Source of the DNA: Anaspis maculata
Lineage: Eukaryota > Arthropoda > Insecta > Coleoptera > Scraptiidae
Assembly (NCBI GenBank): GCA_949128115.1
Contig: OX421964.1
Coordinates: forward strand, 53,608,601-53,672,600
Length of the DNA stretch: 64,000 bases
Reading direction: 5' to 3'
Below are positions 46,385 to 57,250 of the stretch, piece by piece (within the stretch, counting starts at the first letter, position 1; the number at the start of each line of letters is the position of its first letter). The notes under the pieces are model-generated. The model did no database searches and was not told where the DNA came from. It saw only the letters and a list, made by a program, of their open reading frames with translations. The position numbers and the translations under genes were made by a program.

Positions 46385-47878
46385 TAAAGTACTCAACAAA
46401 ATAAGTGTCACCCTGCAAAATTTGACCCAATTTTGAAAGTGGACAACTTTGGAATGCTACAAGCGATTCCATCAATTTTTAAACCGTTCGCAAGCCCAGC
46501 CCTTAAGCTATTAGTCCGTATTTTTAATACATCAAGTATTCGGCATAGTATTTCTAAATGCAAAATGGACTGGTGCAAAATTACTGAAAGTTTGACATGC
46601 TCCCTCTTGAACAAAAATTTTTTTCACTGTATTTCAACACCATAGGCAGGAAGGTAGACCTCATACCTCGAGACGGTTTTTGAATTTTCGGTGTATCTCT
46701 TTTATTTACAGGGCGACCTCAAAAAGTTAACTTTTTTGTAATGCCAATAACTCTTTTTCTCGTTGCCCAATTTTTAAAATTTTTGGCCTATTTTGAAATC
46801 AAGGCTTCAGGTAGGAATACCGAAGGATCAAAATCAACTCAAGACAGACATTCAAGATACAGGGTTGCATGAAAAGTGACCCAAAAACTTTTCTCGGAAT
46901 CTAGGTTGAGATGAGAATCGAATGAAAATCAACTTACCTTCTGAAGTACCATTCATTCTGAACACTTCAAGATGCTTTTTTCTTCTATGAGACTAGAACT
47001 GCTGGTTAAAAGACCACATTTGAACTGTTTGTATTGAACGAGAAATATCGCCCTTGTGCACCTGAAAATGTCCGTAACTAAAGTAACAAAAACCTAATAA
47101 TCACTAACAAACAGTGATCGACAAGTGAGTGATTGTTCCGATTTTTGTAACGTTGGTTACGAGCAGCTTCATGTGAGTAAGGCTACGATTCTACTCCGAA
47201 AACATGCGGTTGTAATTTGATTCCATTCACTAACAATTCAGGTCTCATGCAAGAAGGGGATACCTTGAAATGTTCAGAATTGATGATTATTTCAAAGGTG
47301 AGTTGATTTTCATCCGATTCTCCCCCCAATTCATATTCCAAGAGCAGTTCAGGATTTGGTCCCTTTTCATGCAATCCTGTACTTTTAATGTTTGCGTGGA
47401 TTACTGATTTTGATTTTATGATCCTACCTGGAACTTCAGCTTCAAAATGAGCCTGAAACCTGGAATCTCGAAAATCGGTCAGCGACTAAAAAAGTGACAA
47501 CTGTAACACCAAAAAGTTGACTTTTTAAGGTCAATCTGTAAATAATTGAAGAAATGAACGGAAAATTCAAGAGCCGTCCCGAGGTATGAGTTCTACCTTC
47601 TTGCCGATGATGTTGAAATTGAAGAAAAAATTGTTTGCTCAAGGGGGAGCCGAGTATGTCAAAGTTTCAGTAATTTTGCACCAGTCTATTGAACACCTGT
47701 AGAAATAGGTACTATGTGGAATTTTTCATGTATTTGAAAAATACGGACTAATAGCTGAAGGACTGGGCTAGCAAACAGTCTGAAAATTGATTGAATCGGT
47801 TGTAGCATTCCAAAGTTGCTAGGTTCAAAGTTGGGTCAAATTTTGCAGGGTGACACTTATTTTGTTGAGTACTTTATG
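46385..47878. mobile_element. Long palindrome, foldback C (1.49 kb)
   Basis: TAAAGTACTCAACAAAATAA at 46386 pairs with the complement ending at 47878. The arms continue through TGCAAAATTTGACCCAA, GGACTAATAGCT, AATTTTGCACCAGTC and TACAGGG(T)TTGCATGAAAAG-like segments to a centre near 47130. Pairing is nearly continuous, with small indels. It begins four bases after palindrome A2 ends. No coding potential. Confidence 0.85.
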
Positions 47879-49037
47879 TTTTTCCTTGTATAATTCTGGA
47901 CTCAGTTCCAGATTTTACGAGAGATTTTATTAACCTTGACCTGAATTTATTACGGGCCAATGCCAAATATTTTTTACTGATGAGATAGACATTGACAATA
48001 GTAGATGCAAGTGATCTTACTATCAGAATAAAAAATAATTGTTCTTTGCTCATTTAAATGATGTCTAGATGATAGGGAGAAATGGAAATCTCTCGGGAAA
48101 TCCCCCACTAGCTTGTTGCTTTGGAAAACTTAGTCGGTCGGGTACTAGCTCTGCTGATGCTGCATACGTTCACGGCTTTATTTTTCCTTAAAACGTTCAA
48201 AGCAAACAACGGCACACAGGCTTTGATGCTGTTTGCGCTGCTTGGTACTCGTCCACATTGCGACTCTGTATGTTTTGCATTCAATGCGCTTTCCCAGACT
48301 ATTATTCCAAGCGATTTTTCCCCGGCTGCATCAGCTCCAGCCGGCAGTCGCAGCCGCGCAATGAGCTCGACTCGCGTTTTACGATTGTATAAAGCAGTTT
48401 GATGAAAGTGAGGGTGAAAAAGCCGGCGGCTCGCAGGCGCTTGCCGCAAATGCGATTGCAAGCCCTGGAAAGCTTTGCCTAAACCGCTTCCGACTGAGCC
48501 AGAGGACTTGTAGCTTTGCACATAAAAAAAAGCAAACACGAAAAGCGCCGCACATCACGACTGAAGAGCTTTATAGATGGGCATAGAGGGTAGGTACTCA
48601 CATAACTCGCTCTCACACACAGAGAAGTGCAGCACAGGCAGGCGACAGCTACTAGAAGGAAGTAGAGGAAGTATACAAGTCCACTCTCACATAACACTAC
48701 TTTTTCGTGAATTGCAAAAAATGAGGAAGAGTCTAAGAAAAGAAAAAAATGGTTCCGGTCAGAAGTGGTATTGTTACAAGGTGATGGTGGTTGGCTTTCG
48801 AAAGTACTACGTTAGCAGCAGCATAGTAAAAGTCGGATGGTGCGGCGAGCCAAGTCGAACTGATCTATGAGGATGACGAGTGCGAGATCATCTGGGAAAA
48901 CGAGCGCCGGGGGTTGGCACGACGGCGCAGCTACAGGATCGACCTGGGTTGCCGTGGAAACCGGCGGGAATTTCTACAAAAACACCAATTAACGAAAGCG
49001 TCGCGGCGCTCCTCTTCCGCGGACGGCAGTAGGGAAC

Positions 49038-49070
49038 GACACACACACACACATAGACACACACACACGC
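49038..49070. repeat. CA microsatellite
   Basis: A run of (AC)n with one interruption (ATAGAC). It explains the valine/cysteine-rich minus-strand frame there. Confidence 0.9.
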
Positions 49071-50693
49071 GAGCATAAATAAAACGCCGCTGTTATTGTG
49101 TTACAATATGCCTGATTAAGTGTCGGGATGAGATGGCCTTTATGACCGTGTTATTAGTTCAGAGAATAAAGCGCACCACTGGCTGACACCGACCGGAATA
49201 TAATTGCCAATTTGCAAACGTATAAGGCGCGACTGCTACTTATTCAACATATACCTAGGTACTTCTTACTTTCACCAATTTTATTTCAAGTTGAAATTGT
49301 ACACCTTAAGGCAGCTAAGGCTCGAATTCAAGTCCGATATACTTGCAACCGGTGCATGTTGCAAGCTGCGTCGATCATAATGTTAAAACCACTTGACCAC
49401 CAAACTTGAACCATATTCGAGGAAGATATTTATACCTCGATTTATCCACTCCCATTTTCGTCTTTCCTTTGCGATGGACTGTTTTTCGGGTTTAGAGCCG
49501 GGGAACGGGAATAATGCTGCAAATGGGCGTGAAAATCTGACATTTTTTAACGTTTGACGGCGCAACTTTGCATCGGTTACACAAGTCGAACATGGAACTG
49601 AGCCCCTAGTACGAGGACACCCACCCAGGGCTAAATTTCAAGTTCCGCTTGCAACCAATACAAAGCTGCACGCTAGTCCAGTAAAATAAGGATTAAACTT
49701 GGAATAACAAATTAGGGGCAGGATGAAAAAAGTATGGCCGTGTAGAGAATGAAAAACTGAATAAGAAAAATCAAAGTTTCATTTCCAGTTATCCCGGGAA
49801 CCATGAAAAAAAAATGGAGAAAATGAAAAAACATGCACCGCGGTCTTTCTTCTGAAACGGTGAGAGAGCGGTGAGAGATGTGTGAAAACTGTCAGACACA
49901 GTTGTAGGGAATTCAATAACCTACAAAAAGCCTCCAGGGGTCATATCTTTATCTTATTTAGTTTAGCCGTTAATCGCAGTCAAAGTTGCGCGCCGCACAT
50001 AGGGGTATTCAAGCCAAATAGCTGGACAAAAGTCAATTTTGAAAAGTTGCCCTAGCTAAGCGAATTTCCCCGTTTAATAAAATTGAATAGTGGATGGTAC
50101 ATGTAATGTGGTTTTGAACTTGATCACATAACCCATCTTGTCGTATTTCTGATCAGAAGTTGTCACTTGTTGAGAGAGAATGCGTCGCTGTAGAAAACTA
50201 TCAAACAGACCTCAACTTTAGAAAAAGATTTTACGTTCCATAGACAAAGTAGAAAGTTTTTGATGATGGATCTATCAGTACCAGGTATGTACTTCAGTTT
50301 AACGCAATGGATAATATTTTCATGTTTTTACTGTAAGCAGTTTCGCCACTTTCTTGTGTCAAGAATTTTGGGAAATTTTTTCGCGAATTCCAGTTTTTCA
50401 AAATTGATTTAGTTACAAGTTCTGCTGAGTTCTGTGAAATGTTTCATACCATTGGAAAGAACAGACATTTCTGTGCTAGATCATAACAAAAAATCTTGCC
50501 CCTATCTGCCCTTCTTGATTTTATTGATTTTTTCTTCTAGAATCAGAAAATACAAAAATTAATGAAAATTTCAACTTTGCCACTGAATATATTCAACCTG
50601 CAAGTACTGAAAGTGGTATCAAACTGGTATCGAACAGTGCGATATCTTTGTCAAGCTTTTTAAATGCGAAAAAAAAGACAAAAAAAAAAGTGA

Positions 50694-50775
50694 CTTGGCG
50701 GAGATTCGAATCTCGGACGTTTGGATCCAAATACTTTGGTCCAGACCATTCGACCATTTACCCCTATGTGCGCCG
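50694..50775 (-). other. Degenerate tRNA-like sequence
   Basis: On the minus strand an A-box-like TGGTCGAATGGTC (plus-strand 50744-50756) is followed about 30 bases later by a B-box-like GATTCGAATC (50703-50712), then by runs of T that could end pol III transcription. The T-stem does not pair as in a canonical tRNA (53-61 mismatch), and no flanking duplication is visible. A tRNA pseudogene or a SINE head is more likely than a working tRNA. Confidence 0.4.
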
Positions 50776-51033
50776 GTCTAGTAAAGTGGAAAAACTGTCC
50801 GCGTGACCTTCCTTCTTGAATGCTGCGAGAACGACAAGAGATATTCGAAAATTGTGAGCAAAAAAGTTGTAGATAATTGAATGCTCCACCATAAAATTTT
50901 CGAGGACAATTATTAGCTCTTCTAGTTTATTAGCCGTGAACCACATTCGAAGTTGCGCGACAATCCTGTTAATGAAGTGGTTCGTTTGGACAACTCACAT
51001 AAATCCTAGACTCGATGAAAAAAATATGGCAAT

Positions 51034-52227
51034 TAGTCCATCCGCTGGGTACTATTCTGTATTTTTTTAGGGGTCGAAAAGGTTTTTTTTTGGAATTCCA
51101 ATCAGTTAAGGTCCACAGAATCATATTTTTTTGGTGGCAACGCTCAAAAGTGGTGCGGTCACCCTGTGCACCCCCATGGGGGCCAGCCCCCAGTTAATCG
51201 AATTTCAGTTCTGTAACTCGGAGGATCGACACAGAATTGCAATAAATTTAGGATGTCATGAAAAATGTCCCTCAAAAGTCATCCACAATGAAGATACAGC
51301 CCTTCAAGTTTCAAAAAAGGCGATTTCCGTGGAGGTACAATTTCCACAATTTCCAACCGATTTTGCTGAAAATTTGGCTAGGCCCCTCTGTAACAAGTAT
51401 CTAGAAGGGGGAATTTCATTTTCTGGATAAATTGTCCAGTGGCGGAGCAACTGGAAATTTTGACATAATGCCGTTCCTCCTCATTTCTCAAGTCCCTGGT
51501 CAACTTTGAACTCTGAAACTTTCACTATGTATCGAATATATTGTTCAGCTACGATGTTCCCAAAAAAATTAGAATCAGAGCTGGTTTCTGGGTTTAATGT
51601 TGAATATAGAAGAGGGAGATTTGCTTTCATTTTTTTTAGCTGAATATCCTAGTATTCTTTTTATATAAAAAAATTGTGTTCAAATTTTTTGTTTTTTTTT
51701 TGGAACATCGTAACTGAATAATGTATTCGATACATATTGAAAGTTTCAGGGTCCAAAGTTGACCAGGGACTTGAGAAATGAGGAGGGACGGAATTATGTC
51801 AAAATTTCCAGTTGTTCCGCCACTGGACAATTTATCCAGAAAATGAAATTTCCCCTTCTGGATCCTTGTTACAGAGGGGCTTAGCCAAATTTTCAGCAAA
51901 ATCGGTTGAAAATTGTGGAAATTGTACCTCCACGGAAATCGCCTTTTTTGAAACTTGAAGGGCTGTATCTTCATTGTGGATGACTTTTGAGGGAGTTTTT
52001 TCATGACATCATGAATTTTTTGTAATTCTGTGTCGATCCTCCGAGTTACAAAGCTGAAATTCTATTAACTGGGGGCTGGCCCCCATGGGGGTGCACAGGG
52101 TGACCGCACCACTTTTGAGCGTTGCCACCAAAAAAATATGATTCTGTGGACCTTAACTGATTGGAATTCCAAAAAAAACCTTTTCGACCTCTAAAAAAAT
52201 ACAGAATAGTACCTAGCGCATGGACTA
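51034..52227. mobile_element. Long palindrome, foldback E (1.19 kb)
   Basis: TAGTCCATCCGCTGGGTACT at 51034 pairs with the complement ending at 52227. The arms, about 540 bp each, share GGCAACGCTCAAAAGTGG, CCCCATGGGGGCCAGCCCCC, GATCGACACAGAATT, CACAATGAAGATACAGCCC and GATTTCCGTGGAGGTACAA. The loop is roughly 51575-51690. Opposed frames 51131-51430 and 51636-52004 encode the same peptide from the two arms, showing the symmetry rather than a gene. Confidence 0.85.
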
Positions 52228-52294
52228 AATGTAGAGGATAAAAAACTGGCTCTAAAAAACCAAAGTTTCATTCCACGCCGTTTCGGGAAACCCA

Positions 52295-52373
52295 AGAGAA
52301 AAAAAGAAAAACTTGAAAAATAGCGATTGGCACTCCCAGCTTCCTCATTAAATACTGAAACAAACTTAATGAA
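52295..52373. repeat. Direct repeat flanking CXC fragment, left copy
   Basis: AACTTGAAAAATAGCGATT...CTTCCTCATTAAATACTGAA matches 52920-52995 in the same orientation, with a few substitutions. It belongs to the repeat adjoining palindrome E. Confidence 0.85.
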
Positions 52374-52554
52374 TATGGAAAATCTGAGCGAACAAGCTTG
52401 TAGAGGATTGAATGATCTATAAAAAATTCTGTGATGTCATGTATGCATCTCTTTCGACTTAGCTGCGGAGCGCTATCAAAGTTGGGGCACATGACTCAGG
52501 ACGCGTCGCATATGTGACCAAACTGGCACGACGTTGTGGTGATTGATTTACTGA

Positions 52555-52893
52555 TTATAAAACATGATTAAGTGATGCGTGCTTAGATTCACGTCTGGGT
52601 GACAACTTATTGTTAGAATTGTCATTGTAGTCATCATCGTCGTCTTCCGAAACGACAATGCAGGAAGCGTTAGAACAGGTGGTGGCTCCACCACAATTGT
52701 GGCAAAACTTGCTACACTTGAGGTCAGTTTTTCTGCATCTACAAAGCTTCTCGCAGTTTTTCAAGCACCTGCAGGCAATCAGCCGAAGCAGATTTTCGGG
52801 AGCTACGTTATCCTGGATTCTAATGGGCATCAACAGAGAAATGTTAAAGTTCCAGCCCCATTGTTCCGGTGTACAGTTGTTTATTATCTCCAA
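52555..52893 (-). CDS. CXC-domain (Tesmin/TSO1-like) protein, C-terminal fragment
   Basis: The 112-codon frame has a clear domain layout. WGW at residues 12-14 is followed by APENLL at 31-36. Nine cysteines between residues 41 and 73 are spaced CxCx3Cx3CxCx6Cx3Cx2Cx5C (for example CRCRKTDLKC). Then comes an acidic run of aspartates (about 82-90) and the stop. From memory of the family, this WGW...APE.LL...C.CRK..L.C pattern marks the C-terminus of uncharacterised insect proteins with a zinc-binding CXC domain. Function is unknown. It is only the end of a protein. The frame is closed upstream by a stop, so residue 1 is probably an exon start: a pyrimidine-rich tract and an AATAG acceptor precede LEIINNC. 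The near-identical direct repeats outside it suggest capture or insertion into repetitive DNA. Substitutions have not broken the frame. Confidence 0.6.
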   Translation of the reverse strand: MEIINNCTPEQWGWNFNISLLMPIRIQDNVAPENLLRLIACRCLKNCEKLCRCRKTDLKCSKFCHNCGGATTCSNASCIVVSEDDDDDYNDNSNNKLSPRRESKHASLNHVL

Positions 52894-52919
52894 GCTATTG
52901 TTGAATAATCATTGTTGAC

Positions 52920-52995
52920 CAGGAATAAGAAAGAAAAGAAACTTGAAAAATAGCGATTTGTCCTCCCAACTTCCTCATTAAATACTGAAATGAAC
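52920..52995. repeat. Direct repeat flanking CXC fragment, right copy
   Basis: Same block as 52295-52373, about 620 bp downstream. The pair brackets the CXC fragment with unique sequence between. Confidence 0.85.
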
Positions 52996-53043
52996 GTAAA
53001 TCCGGTAATCCGGACACTAACTGCTGAATACTGTACGAACCAC

Positions 53044-53166
53044 GGACCTTGCATTTGAGGTGTAAAATGCCACTTGGCAGACGTGGAAACGAGCGTGGAA
53101 AGTATATGAGTACATATATTCAATACGTCTGCTAAGTGGCATTTTGTATCATCAAATGCAAGGTCA
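53044..53166. mobile_element. Small foldback MITE
   Basis: Arms of about 42 bp (53045-53086 and 53124-53166) begin GACCTTGCATTTGA and contain AAAATGCCACTT(G/A)GCAGACGT. The loop is about 38 bp. It abuts the jockey-like relic on its right. Confidence 0.75.
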
Positions 53167-54240
53167 TTCCACATTAGATCAAGTACCACATATCGAATCA
53201 GAATCACCAATATAATCGGTAAATCTCTGGAAGAAAGAAAGATATGTGCTACCGTCTTTTTGGATGTAGCACAGACATTTGATAAGGTCTGGCACGAGGT
53301 TTTATTTTTCAAGCTAGACCAGCTACAGCCAAATGCATTCAGTGAGCTACTATACTCACATCTTATCTAACCGATAGGTACTTTCGGATGAAGCACGAAG
53401 ACGAATATTCAGAACTGAAACAGATCAAAGCGGGAGTTCCACAAGGAAGCGTACTAGGTCCCATCCTACATCTTTTGTACACCAGTGACCTTCCAACGTC
53501 GGAGGAAGCAACGACAGCAACCTTCGCTGACGACTCTGCTGTGATGACCGTTGGGAGCAGTGTCGAGGAAGCAACTGGCAAGCTACAAAGAGCCATAGAC
53601 AGCATCATCACCTGGACTGAAAAATGGCAGATGGAACTGGATGAAAACAAATCGATCCCTCAATCCATTCTAATTTTACAAACAAGAAGAACCAGTACAT
53701 CCCGGTCAAAATCAACGAAAACACCATACCACACAGAGACACCGCCAAATACCTAGGCATGACACTTGACGCTAAACTTCGGTGGAAGGAACATGTTACG
53801 AAGAAACAAGTGGAACTAAACCTCAAGTACAAAAACTTGTATTGCCTAATAGGGAAAAAGTCGAACTTGACCACCTACAACAAACTGCTTCTGTACAAGC
53901 AGATATACTCAAGCCAGCTGTAGCCTATGGAATACAGCTGTGGGGCTGTACCAAGTCAAGCAACGTTGCAACAATCCAGAGATTCCAAAACAGAGTGCTG
54001 CCGAACATAGTAAACGCACCATGGTACATCCCTCGGTACATCCGTAACAAAGATCTGCATACAGATCTTCAAATCGAGAACATGACCGCGGAAATCCAGC
54101 GATGTGCCACAAATCACGGGGAAAGGCTCCACCAACATACCAAGTCGAAGTTATTCGGCTCCTGGATAACAGTGAACTCGTGCGCAGGTTGAGACGGCTC
54201 AAGCTTCGAATTATAGCTAGTGCTTCGATCAAACACTGTG
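53167..54240 (+). pseudogene. Jockey-like non-LTR retrotransposon, reverse-transcriptase relic
   Basis: Pieces of one reverse transcriptase appear in order in shifting frames. VFLDVAQTFDKVWH (near 53255) is the RT2-3 region with the first catalytic aspartate. LTDRYFRMKHEDEYSEL is followed by AGVPQGSVLGPIL. FADDSAV (near 53525) holds the catalytic DD pair. AKYLGMTLDAKLRWKEHV follows near 53745, then a thumb/C-terminal segment AVAYGIQLWGCTKSSN, and finally RLLDNSELVRRLRRLKLR. The order and wording match the jockey clade. At least three frame changes (near 53345, 53655 and 53920) and internal stops make it dead. The endonuclease and gag-like parts are missing, so the copy is 5'-truncated as is usual for LINEs. 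Confidence 0.85.
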
Positions 54241-54250
54241 ATTGATTAGT

Positions 54251-55840
54251 TAGCCCAGGCGCCAGGGAGCAAAAATCAGCTCACTAAGAAAATAATTGTT
54301 TCCTGGCTGGAAACTAGCTTAGAACGATCTGTGTAGCTTGGGTTTTGACATACTAGTTTCCCCCTTTCGGAAATGTCGGCGTCATGTCGCCATCATCAAC
54401 AAGAAGTGCACCAGCGTGGTTTTTGCCGAATATCTTGATTTTGGGCCATCTGACAGCAAAAGATGTAAGAAATCATTTTGAAACCAATGAAATTCCCTAC
54501 GGAATAGTTTTTAAATGACCTTTCTGCGACCTATGGTTTTTGAGATAAAGCTTCTGGAAGCGAGAGGCATTGTCGTAAAAGCTCCATGGCCACTTGACTC
54601 GAAAAACTAAAATGTCGATGTGACAAAAAAATTTCAAAATGAGATTTCTCGAGAATCCTTTAAGCTATAGTTGCGGTGATGGTCCTAAACTCTTTCTCTT
54701 GAACCGTTGATTACGAATATAGAAAAGTCAAAAACGTCACTTGGTACATATACAGGGTGTACTGAGGGAATCAAATCAGATCAGAGAAATTTTACATATT
54801 TCTTCGATTTAGCCTATATGCGACACTCTAAGCACCTAACACGAGTCCAATATCAATATGAATTTGCTCTGTAAGCTTCACTTAATACATTAAAGAAGTG
54901 GTCAGCTCCCAGATTTACTGTGAAATGTTTTGAAGGCCCTCTGAAATCATCCAAATATTAAAAATTTACAGTACCAAGGAATGTATATAACAGTATATTA
55001 TATACCAAGGGACCAAAGTGAATTTTCAATTTGGGGATTTGGACCTAAAGGGCCCTCGAGCAACAAACTTCACCCAAGGGATCAAAAATTCACTTTGGTT
55101 CCTTGGTATATGATATACTGTTACACACATTTCTTGCTACTGTAAATTTTGATGATTTCAGAGGGCCTTCAAAACATTTTACAGGAAGGCTGTGAGCTGA
55201 CCACTTCTTAAGTGTATCTAGTGAAGCTTACAGAGCAATGCATATTGATATTGGACTCGTGATAAGTGCTTAGAGTTTCGCATAGGCTAAATCGAAGAAA
55301 TATGTCAAATTTCTCTGTTCTGATTTGATTCCCGTAGTACATCCTGTATATGTACAATGTGACGTTTTTGACTTTTCAATATTCGTAATCTACGGTTCAA
55401 GAGGAAGAGTTCAAGACCATCACCGCAACTATAGCATGAAGGATTCTCAAGTAATCTCATTTTGAATTTTTTTTGCCACATCAACATTTTAGTTTTTCGA
55501 ATCAAGTGGCCATGGAGCTTTCACGACAATGACTCGCGCTTCCAGAAGCTCTATCTCAAAGACCATAGGTCGCAGAAAATTGACTGACAAACCAAACTGT
55601 AGGGAATTTCATAAGCTTCAAAATGACTCCTTACATTTTTTGCTGTCAGATGACTCAAAATCAAGATATTCGGCAAAAACCACGCTGGTGCACTTCTCGT
55701 TGATGATGGCGACATGACGCCGACATTTCCGAAAGGGGGGAAACTAGTATGACAAAACTCAAGCTACACAGATCGTTTTAAGCTAGTTTCCAGCCAGGAA
55801 ACAATTATTTCCCTATTGTTTTCCCTGGCGCCTGGGCTAA
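54251..55840. mobile_element. Long palindrome, foldback B (1.59 kb)
   Basis: TAGCCCAGGCGCCAGGGA at 54251 pairs with the complement ending at 55839. The arms are about 780 bp and by eye match at roughly nine positions in ten, with few indels. The loop is only about 50 bp (near 55033-55083). Shared landmarks include GGAAACTAGCTTA, GAAATGTCGGCGTCATGTCG, TGGCCACTTGA and TATACAGG(G/A)TGTAC. Opposed frames (54755 region, 55305-55505, 55529-55717) are mirror artefacts. No transposase. Confidence 0.88.
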
Positions 55841-57137
55841 GTGTTCTAACCTCAGTTCTGACAAAACAAAATATCAATAGATCCGGTCCGTTGGGTAAAA
55901 TTGAGCCTGTTAAGAATGTTTTATTATTTTAAGTTAGAGAACGAGTGGCTAATTAGTTTATACTGGGTGCTATGTACATAAATTAGAAAAAAAAATCAAG
56001 GTCCCTGCAGTATTCATTCAACCAACCATCACTAGGAAAAAGAATCCGAAACATGTTATTTTTTTTTATCAATTCTCCATTTATTTCCTGGATGGTTTTG
56101 CCCTACTTGAAATATTGAGCAAATGGCATGGTATGAAAAAAATCGATTTTTGGGGATTCTTCGGGATATTAAGTATCGATTTCAAAGGTCGAGGAAAAGT
56201 ATCATTTTGAGGTTGGCGACTTCTAGACAATAGTATGATATCGAATGTCGAATTCATTTTCTGAACATCATGTGGAACATATTGCAATCCGCACATCGCA
56301 CATTCGCTGTCCACGTTACAGCCCCTGAGATGACACTCTGCAAATTGTTAGGTACCTACGTAAAATCCGGAAATAAATTTTGAGTAATTTTAACTGTGTT
56401 TTTGCAGACGCTGTATCTCAGAGGCTAATGACCACATAGTAATGAGTTTTCTACTGATCTCTTGAAGAATTGACCGGGCTATTATTTGCTTCGCTGATGT
56501 TTGTGTTCTAAGGGTACCTATTAGCTTACAAGTTATTCAGACAAAAACGACAATTTTCAAGGATGACGCTCTTTTATTTGTCCAAAAAAAAGCAAAGCCT
56601 TCGAATTTTCGGGAATTTCAGTATGTTATTTCACGTTAAATTCTGCATAGATCCATCAAATTCCGTCCACTTCCGAATTTATTTCCGGTTTGGCCCGATT
56701 TTTGCTTAATTTGACTGGACTATGTGGCGATGTCTCTGAAGTCCCGCGAGTTTCGAATCGAATAAGGCCTGAACAAGGGCAGTTCGAAAGTCGAAAATAT
56801 TGAATCTGATGAATTTGGAAACATAGCTCTCGTACCTATATGATACATGATTTTAATGAAGTCGGTTTCACGACTGGCCGCTCGCCATCTGGGTCCGCTG
56901 GTCTCGTACAACGATTTATGATCTTAATGCCATCCCCTTGAACGTGTTTGTCCGAATTTTTCAATAACAATAATAATAATAATAGATATTCAGATTAGAA
57001 GCCATATAAAGGAGTGAAAATTTATAAATTTTTTAAGCTTTCTCACTTATTGCATCAATGTTTTGGGTGTGTGTCTGCTGTTTTACCTTACCTGCCAGTT
57101 CTACTTGCCCCAAATGTACCATAAAGTCTTTTCCGAG
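55841..57137. other. Unassigned DNA
   Basis: An AAT microsatellite lies at 56967-56982. The minus frame at 56081-56340 starts after a good splice acceptor (TTTGCAG) with cysteine pairs (SECAMCGLQYVPHD), but no family is recognisable. Nothing else is seen. Confidence 0.35.
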
Positions 57138-57250
57138 ACGTGTGTGAGGCTAGCACCTCTTGGTGCCAGCACCTTTTGAGCGCATCGCAGAGACCGCGCG
57201 GCGCGGTCATCCAGCTTGTGTGTCTGTCAAGCTAGCACCTTTTACATTTA

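Larger units (their letters stand above)
47879..51033. other. Unassigned DNA, partly GC-rich, with degenerate repeat pieces
   Basis: 48120-48540 and 48840-49060 are GC-richer; the 143-codon minus frame at 48108-48539 lies there without a domain, and a TATA-like GTATAAAG occurs near 48388. A CA microsatellite lies at 49038-49070. 49628-49675 resembles one arm of the MITE at 40081. 49740-49990 and 50790-50970 share words with 52230-52500, so they are pieces of the repeat surrounding palindrome E. Confidence 0.4.

Noticed and set aside
48108..48539. 143-codon minus-strand frame in a GC-rich patch
   Set aside because: No domain is seen, and a competing plus-strand frame (48121-48402) is equally open; GC content alone explains the length.
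48888..49076. Cysteine/valine-rich minus-strand frame
   Set aside because: It is a translation of the CA microsatellite.
51131..52004. Two similar peptides encoded on opposite strands (51131-51430 plus, 51636-52004 minus)
   Set aside because: They are the two arms of palindrome E read in opposite directions, not a gene pair.
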